From Streptomyces sp. NBC_00569 (lineage in GTDB: Bacteria > Actinomycetota > Actinomycetes > Streptomycetales > Streptomycetaceae): a DNA stretch of 64,000 nt. The stretch's first letter is position 1. Each line of letters starts with the position of its first letter. Both the position numbers and the translations under genes were made by a program. The stretch lies in the NCBI RefSeq assembly GCF_036345255.1, contig NZ_CP107783.1, positions 6,680,001 through 6,744,000 on the forward strand. Reading direction: 5' to 3'. Shown one piece after another: positions 8,664-16,310 of this stretch. The notes under the pieces are model-generated. The model saw only the letters and a program-made list of their open reading frames with translations. It searched no databases and was not told the DNA's origin.

Positions 8664-9369
8664 CTGCCCAAAGCCGGCGACACCGAGGACGACGAGGTCT
8701 TCCTGGACCCCGAGGAACACGCGCTGTTGAAGCGCAGGTGCGCGTCGACGCGGTCGACATCATTGACGGCCTCGGGAGCACTGGCCTGAGGTGGGGTGAA
8801 ATGACCGCGCTGCGACCGCGGGACTTTATATGCGTCTCGCAGCGGCCCGCTCCCGTGTGCAGCGTGCTCGGAAACGACGTGGCGAGGGCGGGACCTTCCT
8901 CGGTGTGCCCCAAGACCAAGAAGTCCCGCCGGACTCCGGTCCTCACACCTGAGCAGGTCGAGCTCTTCCAGCGCCTGTGCAAGGGCCGGCAGTCCACGGG
9001 CCTGATCTTCACTGCACCGGAGGTCGGGGTGCGGCACTCGGCGTCGTCCACGCCCACCGGTGGAAGCCTGCCTCGGACGCTGTCGACGCCGTCGGTCTGA
9101 CGAAGCGTCCGAGAATTCACGACCTCCGCCATGCTCACGCGTCCCGGCTGATCGCCGGCAGGGTTCCGCTGCCTGTCCTTCAGGCGCGTCTCGGGCGCGA
9201 GTCGATTGCCACGACCGTCGATCGGTACGGACACCGGCAGTTGCATACCCACGACGAACCCTCGCCTATGACAGGGGTGTGGGCACGCCTCCATCGGGCC
9301 TCAAAAGGTCTGACTGTCAGGTCTGACTGTTCGAGGCATGGAGGGCTTGAGCGACGACAACACGGATGA
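8664..9369 (+). pseudogene. Tyrosine recombinase (phage/ICE-type integrase), frameshifted and 5'-truncated
   Basis: Three frames carry consecutive pieces of one integrase. Frame 3 from 8664 has DEVFLDPEEHALLKR. Frame 2 from about 8740 has IIDGLGSTGLRWGEMTALR, the box I region with the first catalytic Arg. Frame 1 from about 9060 has GLTKRPRIHDLRHAHAS (box II HxxR) and LGRESIATTVDRYGH, which carries the final His and the Tyr nucleophile region. At least two frameshifts (near 8740 and 9040-9060) and a missing N-terminus make it inactive. Its place just after a tRNA 3' end is typical of integrative elements, and it marks the island's origin. Confidence 0.88.
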
Positions 9370-9696
9370 CCTCTGCCCGTGAAGCGCTCGTGGACGACCG
9401 GTCAGGTCCGTGGGCAACGGCGCGCCACGCGGTACCTACGACACGGCACCAGGAAATTTGAGCAGCTGACGGCGAGTCGCCGGACAGGACTCACGAGACG
9501 TCAACTGTCCTGTAAATGAAGGGCAATTGAGAGTTGGCGAACACCCCGTAGCCGACGGGCGCCCCCGCCGGATACGGCCACACGGCTTAATTTTCGGATT
9601 TTCAGCACGTCCGATAAGTGACGAATGGTGTGATTTCTGTATCTTCTTTCACAGAGCGGCTGTCCGGCCGATCTCTCCGAGAAGGAAGAAACTGAC

Positions 9697-10251
9697 ATGA
9701 GCAAGCGTTCTATTGCTGTCACCGCGGCCATCGCGGGCGCTGCAGCTCTTGCCGCCACCGGCATCAACTACGCCGCTGCTGCCGGCACGGAGGCGGCTCC
9801 GGCTGCTCCGGCTGTTCGTCAGGCGGCTGCTCCCGCGGCGGCGCCCCTCGGTGGCGACTCCGGCCAGGGCAAGGAGAAGGAAGGCAACTACAACAAGGGC
9901 GGCTACCACTACAAGGGTCGGATCCAGTTCAACGAGCGTTCCTACTCGGCCGAGACGGACGGCTGCATCACCGTGGTGAGCGGTCTGGGCGCGCGCAGCT
10001 TCAACGTCCGCAACGACAGCTGGAAGACGGTTGAGGTCTTCCGTGGTGCGACCTGCGACAACGGGGCTCCCGTGGCCACGGTCGGACCGTGGAGCAGCAG
10101 CACCAGCGTCCACCCCTTCAAGGTCCGTGGCGGCGTGTTCGTCAAGAACGGTGTTGTGGGCAGCTTCCGTGTGGTCCACGACTTCCGTGGCGGCAAGGGT
10201 GGCTACGGCGGCGGCTACGGCGGTGGCGACCACGGCGGCGGCAACTGGTAG
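9697..10251 (+). CDS. Small secreted glycine-rich protein, paralogue 1
   Basis: I do not recognise a family. The 184-residue product starts with a clear Sec signal peptide (MSKRSIAVTAAIAGAAALAA, cleavage probably after an Ala near 28-29). A low-complexity Ala/Pro linker and a charged patch (GQGKEKEGNYNKGGYHYKG) follow. Then comes a probably beta-rich domain with only two cysteines (DGCITVV and GATCDNG), likely one disulfide, and a C-terminal GGYGGGYGGG tail ending in W. ATG 9697 has GAAGGAAG upstream. The paralogue at 12919 is about 90 percent identical. Export outside the cell is supported; function is unknown. A surface or matrix protein is one possibility. Confidence 0.85.
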   Translation: MSKRSIAVTAAIAGAAALAATGINYAAAAGTEAAPAAPAVRQAAAPAAAPLGGDSGQGKEKEGNYNKGGYHYKGRIQFNERSYSAETDGCITVVSGLGARSFNVRNDSWKTVEVFRGATCDNGAPVATVGPWSSSTSVHPFKVRGGVFVKNGVVGSFRVVHDFRGGKGGYGGGYGGGDHGGGNW

Positions 10252-10274
10252 TACCTGCCGCCGGAATAGTTGAG

Positions 10275-10303
10275 GCCCCGGCCCGTCGGAATCGGGCCGG
10301 GGC
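10275..10303 (+). terminator. Hairpin after secreted protein 1
   Basis: GCCCCGGCCCG and CGGGCCGGGGC form an 11-bp perfect stem with a 7-base loop, 24 bases after the stop. There is no T-run, as is common in high-GC actinobacteria. The same hairpin follows the paralogue. Confidence 0.75.
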
Positions 10304-10453
10304 AGTCAACTAGTTTAACCCAGCCGGGCACGCAACGCCCGAAATGGCTTAATGCGGGCACGGATCGCTTCGCGCCCCGTGCCCGCATGAAGGTCATTTC
10401 GGGCGCTCCCCGGGCCACGCCGCGCTTCATCGAAGACGCGTCGAGGCAGTGCC

Positions 10454-10800
10454 GGTTCGCGGCACCGCCTCGAGATGGGCTCGTGGGCGGTCCCGGAACT
10501 TTGCCTGCCCGGAGCCGGATCTCCCATCGCAGACCCGACCGGGCAGTTTTGTTGGGATCACCTCTTCGGTGACATGCTCGATGGAGAGTGCGCTCTGAGG
10601 CTGAGCCGATGCTGTCGCCGCGGAGCCGGAAGTTTCGTAGATTCACTCGGCGCCCTACGACATCACGCTCGTGCGGGTTCAGCCGGGACGGACGCTTCAG
10701 CAGACGCTTGACCACCTCGACGCCGGCTTCGATCCCGATGCGGAGCTGCCCCGGCTCCGACGCACATGTGGAGTCCGGCCGGGTAGACCGTGGCTGTCTG
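10454..10800. other. No gene seen between duplicated unit 1 and the IS remnant
   Basis: All six frames are short or of shadow composition, and nothing resembles a known protein. The sequence is less GC-biased at third positions than the core genes, consistent with decayed accessory DNA. Confidence 0.4.
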
Positions 10801-10814
10801 CTCATGGCGGGTGG

Positions 10815-11600
10815 GGTTGGCCCCGCCATTGCCTGAGCCGGTTGATGCACCGTTCGACGGTGTTGCGCTGCTTGTACGCCCAGCGGTCGAAGGCAGTTGG
10901 CCTGCGTCCTGCCGGCCGCGACGCAGTCTGTGGCCACGCTGATCCGCCGGTACCGGGATCACCGTCCGGATACCGCTTTAGCGCAGGTGGTCGTGGGTCG
11001 CGCGGGAAGAGTGCGCCTTGTCGGCCAGGATCATGTCCGGTCTTGTGCGGAGCCGCCCCTGCTGCCGGGGCGCGCGTGAGCGGCTCATGGCGTCGGTAGG
11101 GACGGGCGCATCGCCGGCCTGTCCGGCGGGGAGAACGAATGCCAGTGGTCGGAGCGGCTGTCGGCGGCGAGGTGGATCTTCGTGGTCGGTCCGCCGCGGG
11201 ATCGGTCGATGGCGTGGGCGTCGGGTTCGTCGGCCGGGGCCCTTTTTTGTGGGCCCCGGCCGAATGCTGGTGAGCGCGCACGATCGTGGAGTCCACTGAG
11301 ACGGCCCGGTCGGGGCTCCGTCGGCGTCGGTCTGAGCCATCAGCGCAGTGAAGACCCGCTCCCAGGCGCCGTCCACGGCGCACATGCGCAACCGGGTGCA
11401 GCCCCTTGCCGGTTGCCGCATCCCTCCGGCAGGCGAACCCGCTGAACCCCGGTCTGGAACGTGAAGGCGATCGCGTCCGTCCTCTCCCGGTGGTCACGCC
11501 ACCGGCCACTACGCTTCGGTGTCCGGTCCGGGAGCAACAGCTCGATCCGCCCACTGGGCATCGGTCAACGACACACCGGACGACCGACCGGATGGTCTCA
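10815..11600 (-). pseudogene. IS5-family transposase, broken by several frameshifts
   Basis: Pieces of one DDE transposase are read on the minus strand in at least three frames. In order they are: VSLTDAQWADR near 11570-11542, LLPDRTPKRSGRWRDHR and AIAFTFQTGVQRVRLPE around 11535-11420, FTALMAQTDADG, VSVDSTIVRAHQHSAGA (first catalytic Asp region, near 11290), PLAFVLPAGQAGDAP, DMILADKAHSSRATHDHL (second Asp), and AFDRWAYKQRNTVERCINR (catalytic Glu region) ending near 10815. No frame is intact for more than about a third of the gene. Terminal inverted repeats were not found. It lies between the two copies of the duplicated unit. Confidence 0.85.
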
Positions 11601-12619
11601 ACGAAACCGCCGAGGCCGAGTCAGTGGCGGTCATGCCGTGGATCCAGGCCGAACGCCCTTCGTGGGCGGCGGGCTGTGAATCGGCTCGGCCGCACCGGGT
11701 GCCAGTTGGGTCCCGTGATCGCGCGCCCACCCGCCGCTTGCCGTCGTCACATCCGCCTCACCAAATGTTTCCGATGCAGGAACGTTTTGACCTGCGACAC
11801 ACCGGAGCGTCCGCCGTTCACCTGATGTGATGACCCGTCAGGTAGGTCGTCAGTCGCCCGTCGCCGGCCCGGACAGTCGGCGATCAAGCCGTTGGGCGCA
11901 ACCTCCGTCACCCGGCTCGGGGGAGGCCCCCGAGCCGGTCGAGCGGGTCATTGCTGACGCTGCCCCTGGCGCCTCAGGGGGAGAGGGCTGGGGCTTGAGG
12001 CCTTGAGTGTGCCGCCACCCCCTCCAGGTCGGCCAGGGTGTACTCAAGGGTGCGTTCATGGGCGCGCCAGGCCGGTGCGCACACGGTGTTCTGACCGAAT
12101 CCGCCCCTTCTTCCGGCCCTTCCTCCCCCTTCCCGCTCCTTCCGTTCCTTCAGTTCGCTCAGTTCCTTCCGTGCTGTCGGTCCCATCGGCCCACGCGTCG
12201 GCTGCCCTGCTTCGCCGCGGGTTCCCGACAGTCGCCCCGCGACGGGTTCGCCGCCGAGAGCTGCGCCTGCCCGGACAGGGCTTCGCGCGCGCCATGGAGG
12301 GTGTCCGGAGAACGGCGGATCGGACGAGGCGGCGCTCTCCCTCATCCAGGAAGAGGGGTGCCGTCGACATCGGCATCGGGGACGGCGTGTCGCGAACGGG
12401 GTCGGTCTACGTGGTGACGGCCGTGGCCGTCGAAGACGCCCGGCACGTCCTGGGCGCTCTGGATGTTCTGAGGATCTCGGGCGGCGACGGTGGCAACGCC
12501 GGTGACCAGGGCGACGGCGCGGGGGCCAGGGGCCGGCTTGGCGTGTCGTCGAGCTGTAGACCCCGGACGAGGCTGCCGCCCTCAAGCGCGGTCTCTGTGG
12601 CGTCGGCGAGCCTCGCCCC
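11601..12619. other. No convincing gene; contains a pyrimidine-rich tract
   Basis: About 1 kb lacks a credible coding frame. Open frames on both strands have arginine/proline-rich shadow composition. A pyrimidine tract at about 12108-12176 is built from imperfect CCTTC/GTTCCTTC steps. A minus-strand frame through it gives a charged, repetitive peptide with ELKERKERE that may be incidental. Confidence 0.4.
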
Positions 12620-12918
12620 GACCGGCAGGAGCCGCGAGCGACGGCGCGCCACGCGGAGACTGCGACACGGCATCAGAAGTTTGAGCAGTTGTCGGCGAGT
12701 CGCCGGGTGAGGCTTACGAGACGTCAACTGACCCGCAAACAAGGGCAATTGGGGGCCGATGTGGATGCCGCTGCCGACTGGCGACTTTGCGGGCATACGG
12801 CCACACGGCTTATTTCTCGCATTTTCAGCCTGTCTGATAAGTGACGAATGGTGTGATTTCTGTATCTTCATTCACAGAGCGGCTGTCCGGCCGATCTCTC
12901 CGAAAGGAAGAAACTGAC

Positions 12919-13491
12919 ATGAGCAAGCGTTCCATCGCTGTCACCGCCGCCATTGCGGGCGCTGCAGCCCTTGCCGCCACCGGCATCAACTATGCCGCTG
13001 CTGCCGGCACGGAGGCGGCTCCGGCTGCGGCTCCGGCTGTTCGTCAGGCGGCTGCTCCCGCGGCGGCGCCCCTCGGTGGCGACTCCGGCCAGGGCAAGGA
13101 GAAGGAAGGCAACTACAACAAGGGCGGCTACCACTACGAGGGTCGGATCCAGATCAACGAGCGGTCTTACGCGGCCGGCTCGGACGGCTGCATCACCATC
13201 GTCAGCGGTCTGGGTGCGAACAGCTTCAACGTCCGCAACGACAGCTGGAAGACGGTTGAGGTCTTCCGCGGTGCGACCTGCGACAACGGGGCTCCCGTGG
13301 CCACGGTCGGACCGTGGAGCACCAGCAACAGCGTCTCGCCCCACAGGGTCCGCGGCGGCGTCTTCGTCAAGCACGGCGTCGTAGGCAGCTTCCGTGTGGT
13401 CCACGACTTCCGTGGTGGCAAGGGTGGCTACGGCGGCGGCTACGGCGGCGGCGGCTACGGCGGCGGCGACCGCGGTGGCAACGACTGGTAG
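12919..13491 (+). CDS. Small secreted glycine-rich protein, paralogue 2
   Basis: This 190-residue paralogue of the protein at 9697 has the same Sec signal peptide, Ala/Pro linker, KEKEGNYNKGGYHYEG patch, two cysteines (DGCITIV, GATCDNG) and GGY tail. Differences cluster in the middle (QINERSYAAGSDG versus QFNERSYSAETDG) and at WSTSNSVSPHR. The frame runs back to 12841, but ATG 12919 has AAAGGAAG upstream, matching the other copy and starting the signal peptide. Strong protein conservation beside drifting flanks suggests both genes are under selection. Function is unknown. Confidence 0.85.
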   Translation: MSKRSIAVTAAIAGAAALAATGINYAAAAGTEAAPAAAPAVRQAAAPAAAPLGGDSGQGKEKEGNYNKGGYHYEGRIQINERSYAAGSDGCITIVSGLGANSFNVRNDSWKTVEVFRGATCDNGAPVATVGPWSTSNSVSPHRVRGGVFVKHGVVGSFRVVHDFRGGKGGYGGGYGGGGYGGGDRGGNDW

Positions 13492-13514
13492 AACCTGCCG
13501 CCGGAACAGTTGAG

Positions 13515-13543
13515 GCCCCGGCCCGTCGGAATCGGGCCGGGGC
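13515..13543 (+). terminator. Hairpin after secreted protein 2
   Basis: The 11-bp stem is identical to the one after paralogue 1 (GCCCCGGCCCG/CGGGCCGGGGC), again 24 bases after the stop and again without a T-run. Confidence 0.75.
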
Positions 13544-13694
13544 GGTCAACGAAAGTTTAACCCAGCCGGGCACGCCGCGCCCGAGATGGCTTAATGCTGG
13601 TACGGACCACCTCACGTCCGTGCGCGCATGAGGGTGATTTCGGGCGCTCCCCTGGGCATGTCGCGCTTCGTCGAAGGCGCGTCGAGGTATGTCC

Positions 13695-14097
13695 AGTTCT
13701 TCCGGCTCGATCGAGGTCTGACACAGGGCCTCGATCGAGCCGGCCGAATCGGGATGCCTCACAAGGGTCCGGCCGCTTGAAGGCTTCGTGTCGTTCCATG
13801 CGACGTGCTCGCCGGAAACGTGCAGATGTCTTCAGGCAGTCGTGGGCGCGGGCACATACCCGCACCAGCGTGTGGATCCTTGGAAAGTCAAATGTCAACG
13901 TCACGTCGGCTGCCGTCGGTCATGTCGCACATTCCGTATACGGACGGGGGTATACGAACGGCGCCATGGCCGACCAGCCGCACACCGCAGTGAGTGGGAT
14001 TGCCGACCGTGCACGGGCTGAGCGTTCGCCAGGCCGTGGACCGCCTTGCTCCGTCGATCCGTGCCGCCGAATCCGCCCCTTTGGACTCGAGGGATGC
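13695..14097. other. No gene seen; upstream region of the two-helix membrane protein
   Basis: The frame of the downstream gene is open through much of this stretch, but its composition is shadow-like and it lacks a ribosome site. An AT-richer part near 13880-13960 (TATACGGACGGGGGTATACG) could hold the promoter, and GTATACGGACGGGGGTATAC is itself a short inverted repeat. Confidence 0.4.
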
Positions 14098-15018
14098 ATG
14101 AAAATGCCGCAGAGCTCGCTCAGTAAACCGAAGAATCCGGCCGACGCAGCGATCTCGCAAAGACTTGAAGAGACCATCGAAAGCTCCGAGTACTGGGCAA
14201 GGAGGATGCCGCGCGAAGCCCTCCGCCTGGTGCGTAAGGAGCGTCTCTGCGGCGTCGCCGCGGGAGGTGTCAGCCTCCTCACCGGCCTTCTGGCCTGGCC
14301 TCTGGTCGCCGAGTCCTCGATGCTCACGGCGCAGGTCCTCATCTCCGGGCTGTCGGGTCTGGCGGCGCTGGCCATCGCCGCCCCCTATGCGAGCGGCCTG
14401 AGTGACCGCGGCGAGGACTCCATCAAGCTGGGCAGTGCGTACGGGGAAATGCATCGCGAACTCCTGCGCGGCAGGGAGCGGCTCCACGAGGGATTCGAGA
14501 AGGACACGCCTCAACTGCCGGGTTTCTACCAGCAGTTCGACTACATCGAAGAGCGCAGGGACTCCCTCGGTATTCGCCCCGTTCCCTCAAGGGTGAGCGC
14601 ATCCGGTGCTCCGCCGGCCGGCGAGTTCGGGCGGCGGGAGCAGGCCGTTCCGATCGCATCGGGAAGGAATTCGGGGAGTTCCGCACCCGCGGCACCGGTG
14701 AGCAGCGCTCGTACAGTCGTCGTGGATCAGGACGCGGTCGCCACGCTCATCTATCTCGTGGCCAATCAGTTGGCGTCGCAGGATCAGGTTTCGACAGCGG
14801 CATTCGCTCGTCGCCCCTCTTCGCTTCAGCCCGAGATCTGCGAGCAGAGTTCGACAGGGCGCCTCGAACAGCATTGGCAGCCCGCTTTGCCGTTCGACAC
14901 CTCACGTAGTGCGGACTCGGTCGGGCGTGACGAAAACCGCCTCATGGAAACGTCTCAGGCGCTTCTCTCGAAGCTGTCCGGTCCGGCGGGGCCACTGCGA
15001 CGATTCAGCCGTTCATGA
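14098..15018 (+). CDS. Two-helix membrane protein with SLATT-like layout
   Basis: The 306-residue protein begins with a polar helix (residues ~15-50, ending LRLVRKERLCG). Two close hydrophobic helices follow (GVAAGGVSLLTGLLAWPLV near 55-73 and AQVLISGLSGLAALAIAAP near 80-100). Then comes a long amphipathic helix (DSIKLGSAYGEMHRELLRG). Two adjacent membrane helices between cytosolic helices is the layout of SLATT/DUF4231 domains, which are predicted pore-forming effectors in bacterial conflict systems. The C-terminal 150 residues are Ser/Ala-rich and unrecognised. No nucleotide sensor or cyclase is nearby. ATG 14098 has GAGGGA upstream; ATG 14104 is an alternative. Assignment is by topology only. 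Confidence 0.65.
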   Translation: MKMPQSSLSKPKNPADAAISQRLEETIESSEYWARRMPREALRLVRKERLCGVAAGGVSLLTGLLAWPLVAESSMLTAQVLISGLSGLAALAIAAPYASGLSDRGEDSIKLGSAYGEMHRELLRGRERLHEGFEKDTPQLPGFYQQFDYIEERRDSLGIRPVPSRVSASGAPPAGEFGRREQAVPIASGRNSGSSAPAAPVSSARTVVVDQDAVATLIYLVANQLASQDQVSTAAFARRPSSLQPEICEQSSTGRLEQHWQPALPFDTSRSADSVGRDENRLMETSQALLSKLSGPAGPLRRFSRS

Positions 15019-15024
15019 CGGTGG

Positions 15025-15060
15025 GGCCGGCCCCGCACGACGATTCGTGCGGGGCCGGCC
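15025..15060 (+). terminator. Strong hairpin after the two-helix protein
   Basis: GGCCGGCCCCGCACGA and its exact complement form a 16-bp perfect stem with a CGAT loop, six bases after the stop codon. No T-run follows. Confidence 0.85.
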
Positions 15061-15591
15061 GGATGGTGGGCCTCTCCTGAGCATGATCTTTGAGGTCCGC
15101 CGTCGGACGGCAGGACGAAATCGATCACTCGGTTCGGTAACACGGCGCGAGGCGGCCAAGGGGCGGGTGAGGTGATCGGCTCGGGCTCCGGGGTGGGATT
15201 CCCTGCACCGGCAGCGCCCGCGCATCGAGGGGACACAGCCAGCCGATCGGCTGAGCGGAAATGCCCGGCGCGCCCTTGCATCCGTCACACACAGTGGTTC
15301 GGCCCGACTGAACCGAGCGGTGTGTGCGGCCTGGCGAGCCACCGGGTGATGAGACGGTCCCGGGAGCCGTATCCGTGGGCGAACCCGCTTGGTGGGCATG
15401 GCACATGGGACGCGCGACCGTGACGGACGGACGGCGCCGCAGGCAGCCGGGCACTCGGACAGGCCGTTCCCCGGCACCGGTCGCGGCGCGGCCTCGCGGC
15501 ACTGTCGATGTGTCCCGTCACGCGAACAGCGCAACGTTCCCGCCGAAGCCCACGCGCGCGGGATCGGCCGGCCCGTAGCACCGTTCGCCGT
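15061..15591. other. No gene seen
   Basis: No frame on either strand has a start, ribosome site and convincing composition. This is non-coding or decayed island DNA between the two-helix protein and a 70-residue conserved-type protein. Confidence 0.4.
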
Positions 15592-15804
15592 ATGGACTCC
15601 ACTCCGATCGTCGTGCACCCGCCCATCCCCACCGGGGGCCGGCAGGTAGCGATCCAGGGACACGTCGCCGGGATCGCCCGATGTGATGCCGACGTCGTCG
15701 AATTCCTCTGTCAGGCCGGCGTGACGGTGCACAGCGCTCTCCTCGACGACGAGACATGGGTGAAGTGGCAGGGAGGGCGAGCCCACCACTACGCGGCACG
15801 GTGA
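15592..15804 (+). CDS. Small hypothetical protein of a Streptomyces-type family
   Basis: The 70-residue product starts MDSTPIVVHPPIPTGGRQV and ends WVKWQGGRAHHYAAR. This pattern (Val/Pro start, TGGR, a central helix with an acidic patch DADVVEFLCQAG, closing W-x-GGR-H-Y) resembles short conserved hypothetical proteins that I associate with Streptomyces. No function is known. The reading frame continues upstream, but that part has shadow composition. ATG 15592 lacks a strong ribosome site, so the start is uncertain. Confidence 0.6.
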   Translation: MDSTPIVVHPPIPTGGRQVAIQGHVAGIARCDADVVEFLCQAGVTVHSALLDDETWVKWQGGRAHHYAAR

Positions 15805-16310
15805 ACAACGTGGACCCGCCAAGGGCAAGCGCGTTTCCCGCACTCTTCGGTCATGGCCCTCCGTGTGTGCGGAGGTGAGCCGCGCCATGCCGGCCGTCGT
15901 GGCTCCCGACGGCTTGCTCGCCGCCGGCCTTCGCCGCCGGGCTGATCGGCACCGGTCGGCGCATTCCTCTGACGGCTGTGGTGGTGCCGGTCCGTTGCGT
16001 GGGGGCCCGGACTCTTTGGTGATCTCTGCCTCGCCGCGACCCGCGGAACGGTCGGTGGTCCTCCTCGACTGTGGCCACCGGGCCGGCCCCGATGTCCGTG
16101 CGTCGCGGGGCATCCGTGGGCTGCCCGCGGCCGACCGCCCGCGCACCGGCCCTGGGGCTCGGTGCGCGTGACGGTGAACCTGCTCGCCCGCGGGAGGGCG
16201 ACTTCGCGCCGGGGGATCAGCTCCCGCTGTGCCCGGACGGCGTGACCAGGTCCGCGACACACAGGATCGAAGGACGCCGTCCCCGCGCCGCGTCGGCCCG
16301 GTCGCTGCAA
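15805..16310. other. No gene seen; right end of the accessory island
   Basis: About 500 bases between the 70-residue protein and the convergent mbl stop contain only shadow-type frames. No direct repeat of the CAT-tRNA 3' end was found here, so a right attachment site is not visible. Confidence 0.4.

Larger units (their letters stand above)
9395..10453 (+). repeat. Duplicated unit, copy 1 (about 1.06 kb)
   Basis: This block matches 12620-13694. The match covers about 300 bases of upstream DNA, a 184-codon secreted-protein gene, the hairpin after it and about 150 bases beyond. The closest identity is in the ribosome-site/leader segment and the coding region; flanks have drifted more. Limits were set by eye. 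Confidence 0.85.
12620..13694 (+). repeat. Duplicated unit, copy 2 (about 1.07 kb)
   Basis: This is the second copy of the block at 9395-10453, in the same orientation, separated by about 2.2 kb. The leader segment from GACGAATGGTGTGATTTCTG to the start codon is nearly unchanged. The coding region differs by a few codon changes, a two-residue insertion in the Ala/Pro linker and four extra residues in the glycine tail. Confidence 0.85.

Noticed and set aside
7871..9037. Small frames with peptides such as SPDWTRTSNLP and GLEPVTCRLTAG
   Set aside because: These are antisense translations of the tRNA genes, a well-known annotation artefact.
11974..12585. Minus-strand frame with ELKERKERE and HERTLEYTLADLEG
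   Set aside because: Parts look protein-like, but there is no ribosome site and most of the frame is Arg/Pro-rich shadow. Kept only as a note.
9697..13491. GGYGGGYGGG tails as a CRISPR-like or tandem DNA repeat
   Set aside because: The repetition is codon-level glycine repeats inside two genes, with no spacers. No CRISPR array was seen in the window.
15805..16310. Search for a right attachment site matching the CAT-tRNA 3' end
   Set aside because: No repeat of GGTTCGAGTCCCACC was found by eye here or elsewhere in the window, so no att pair is called.
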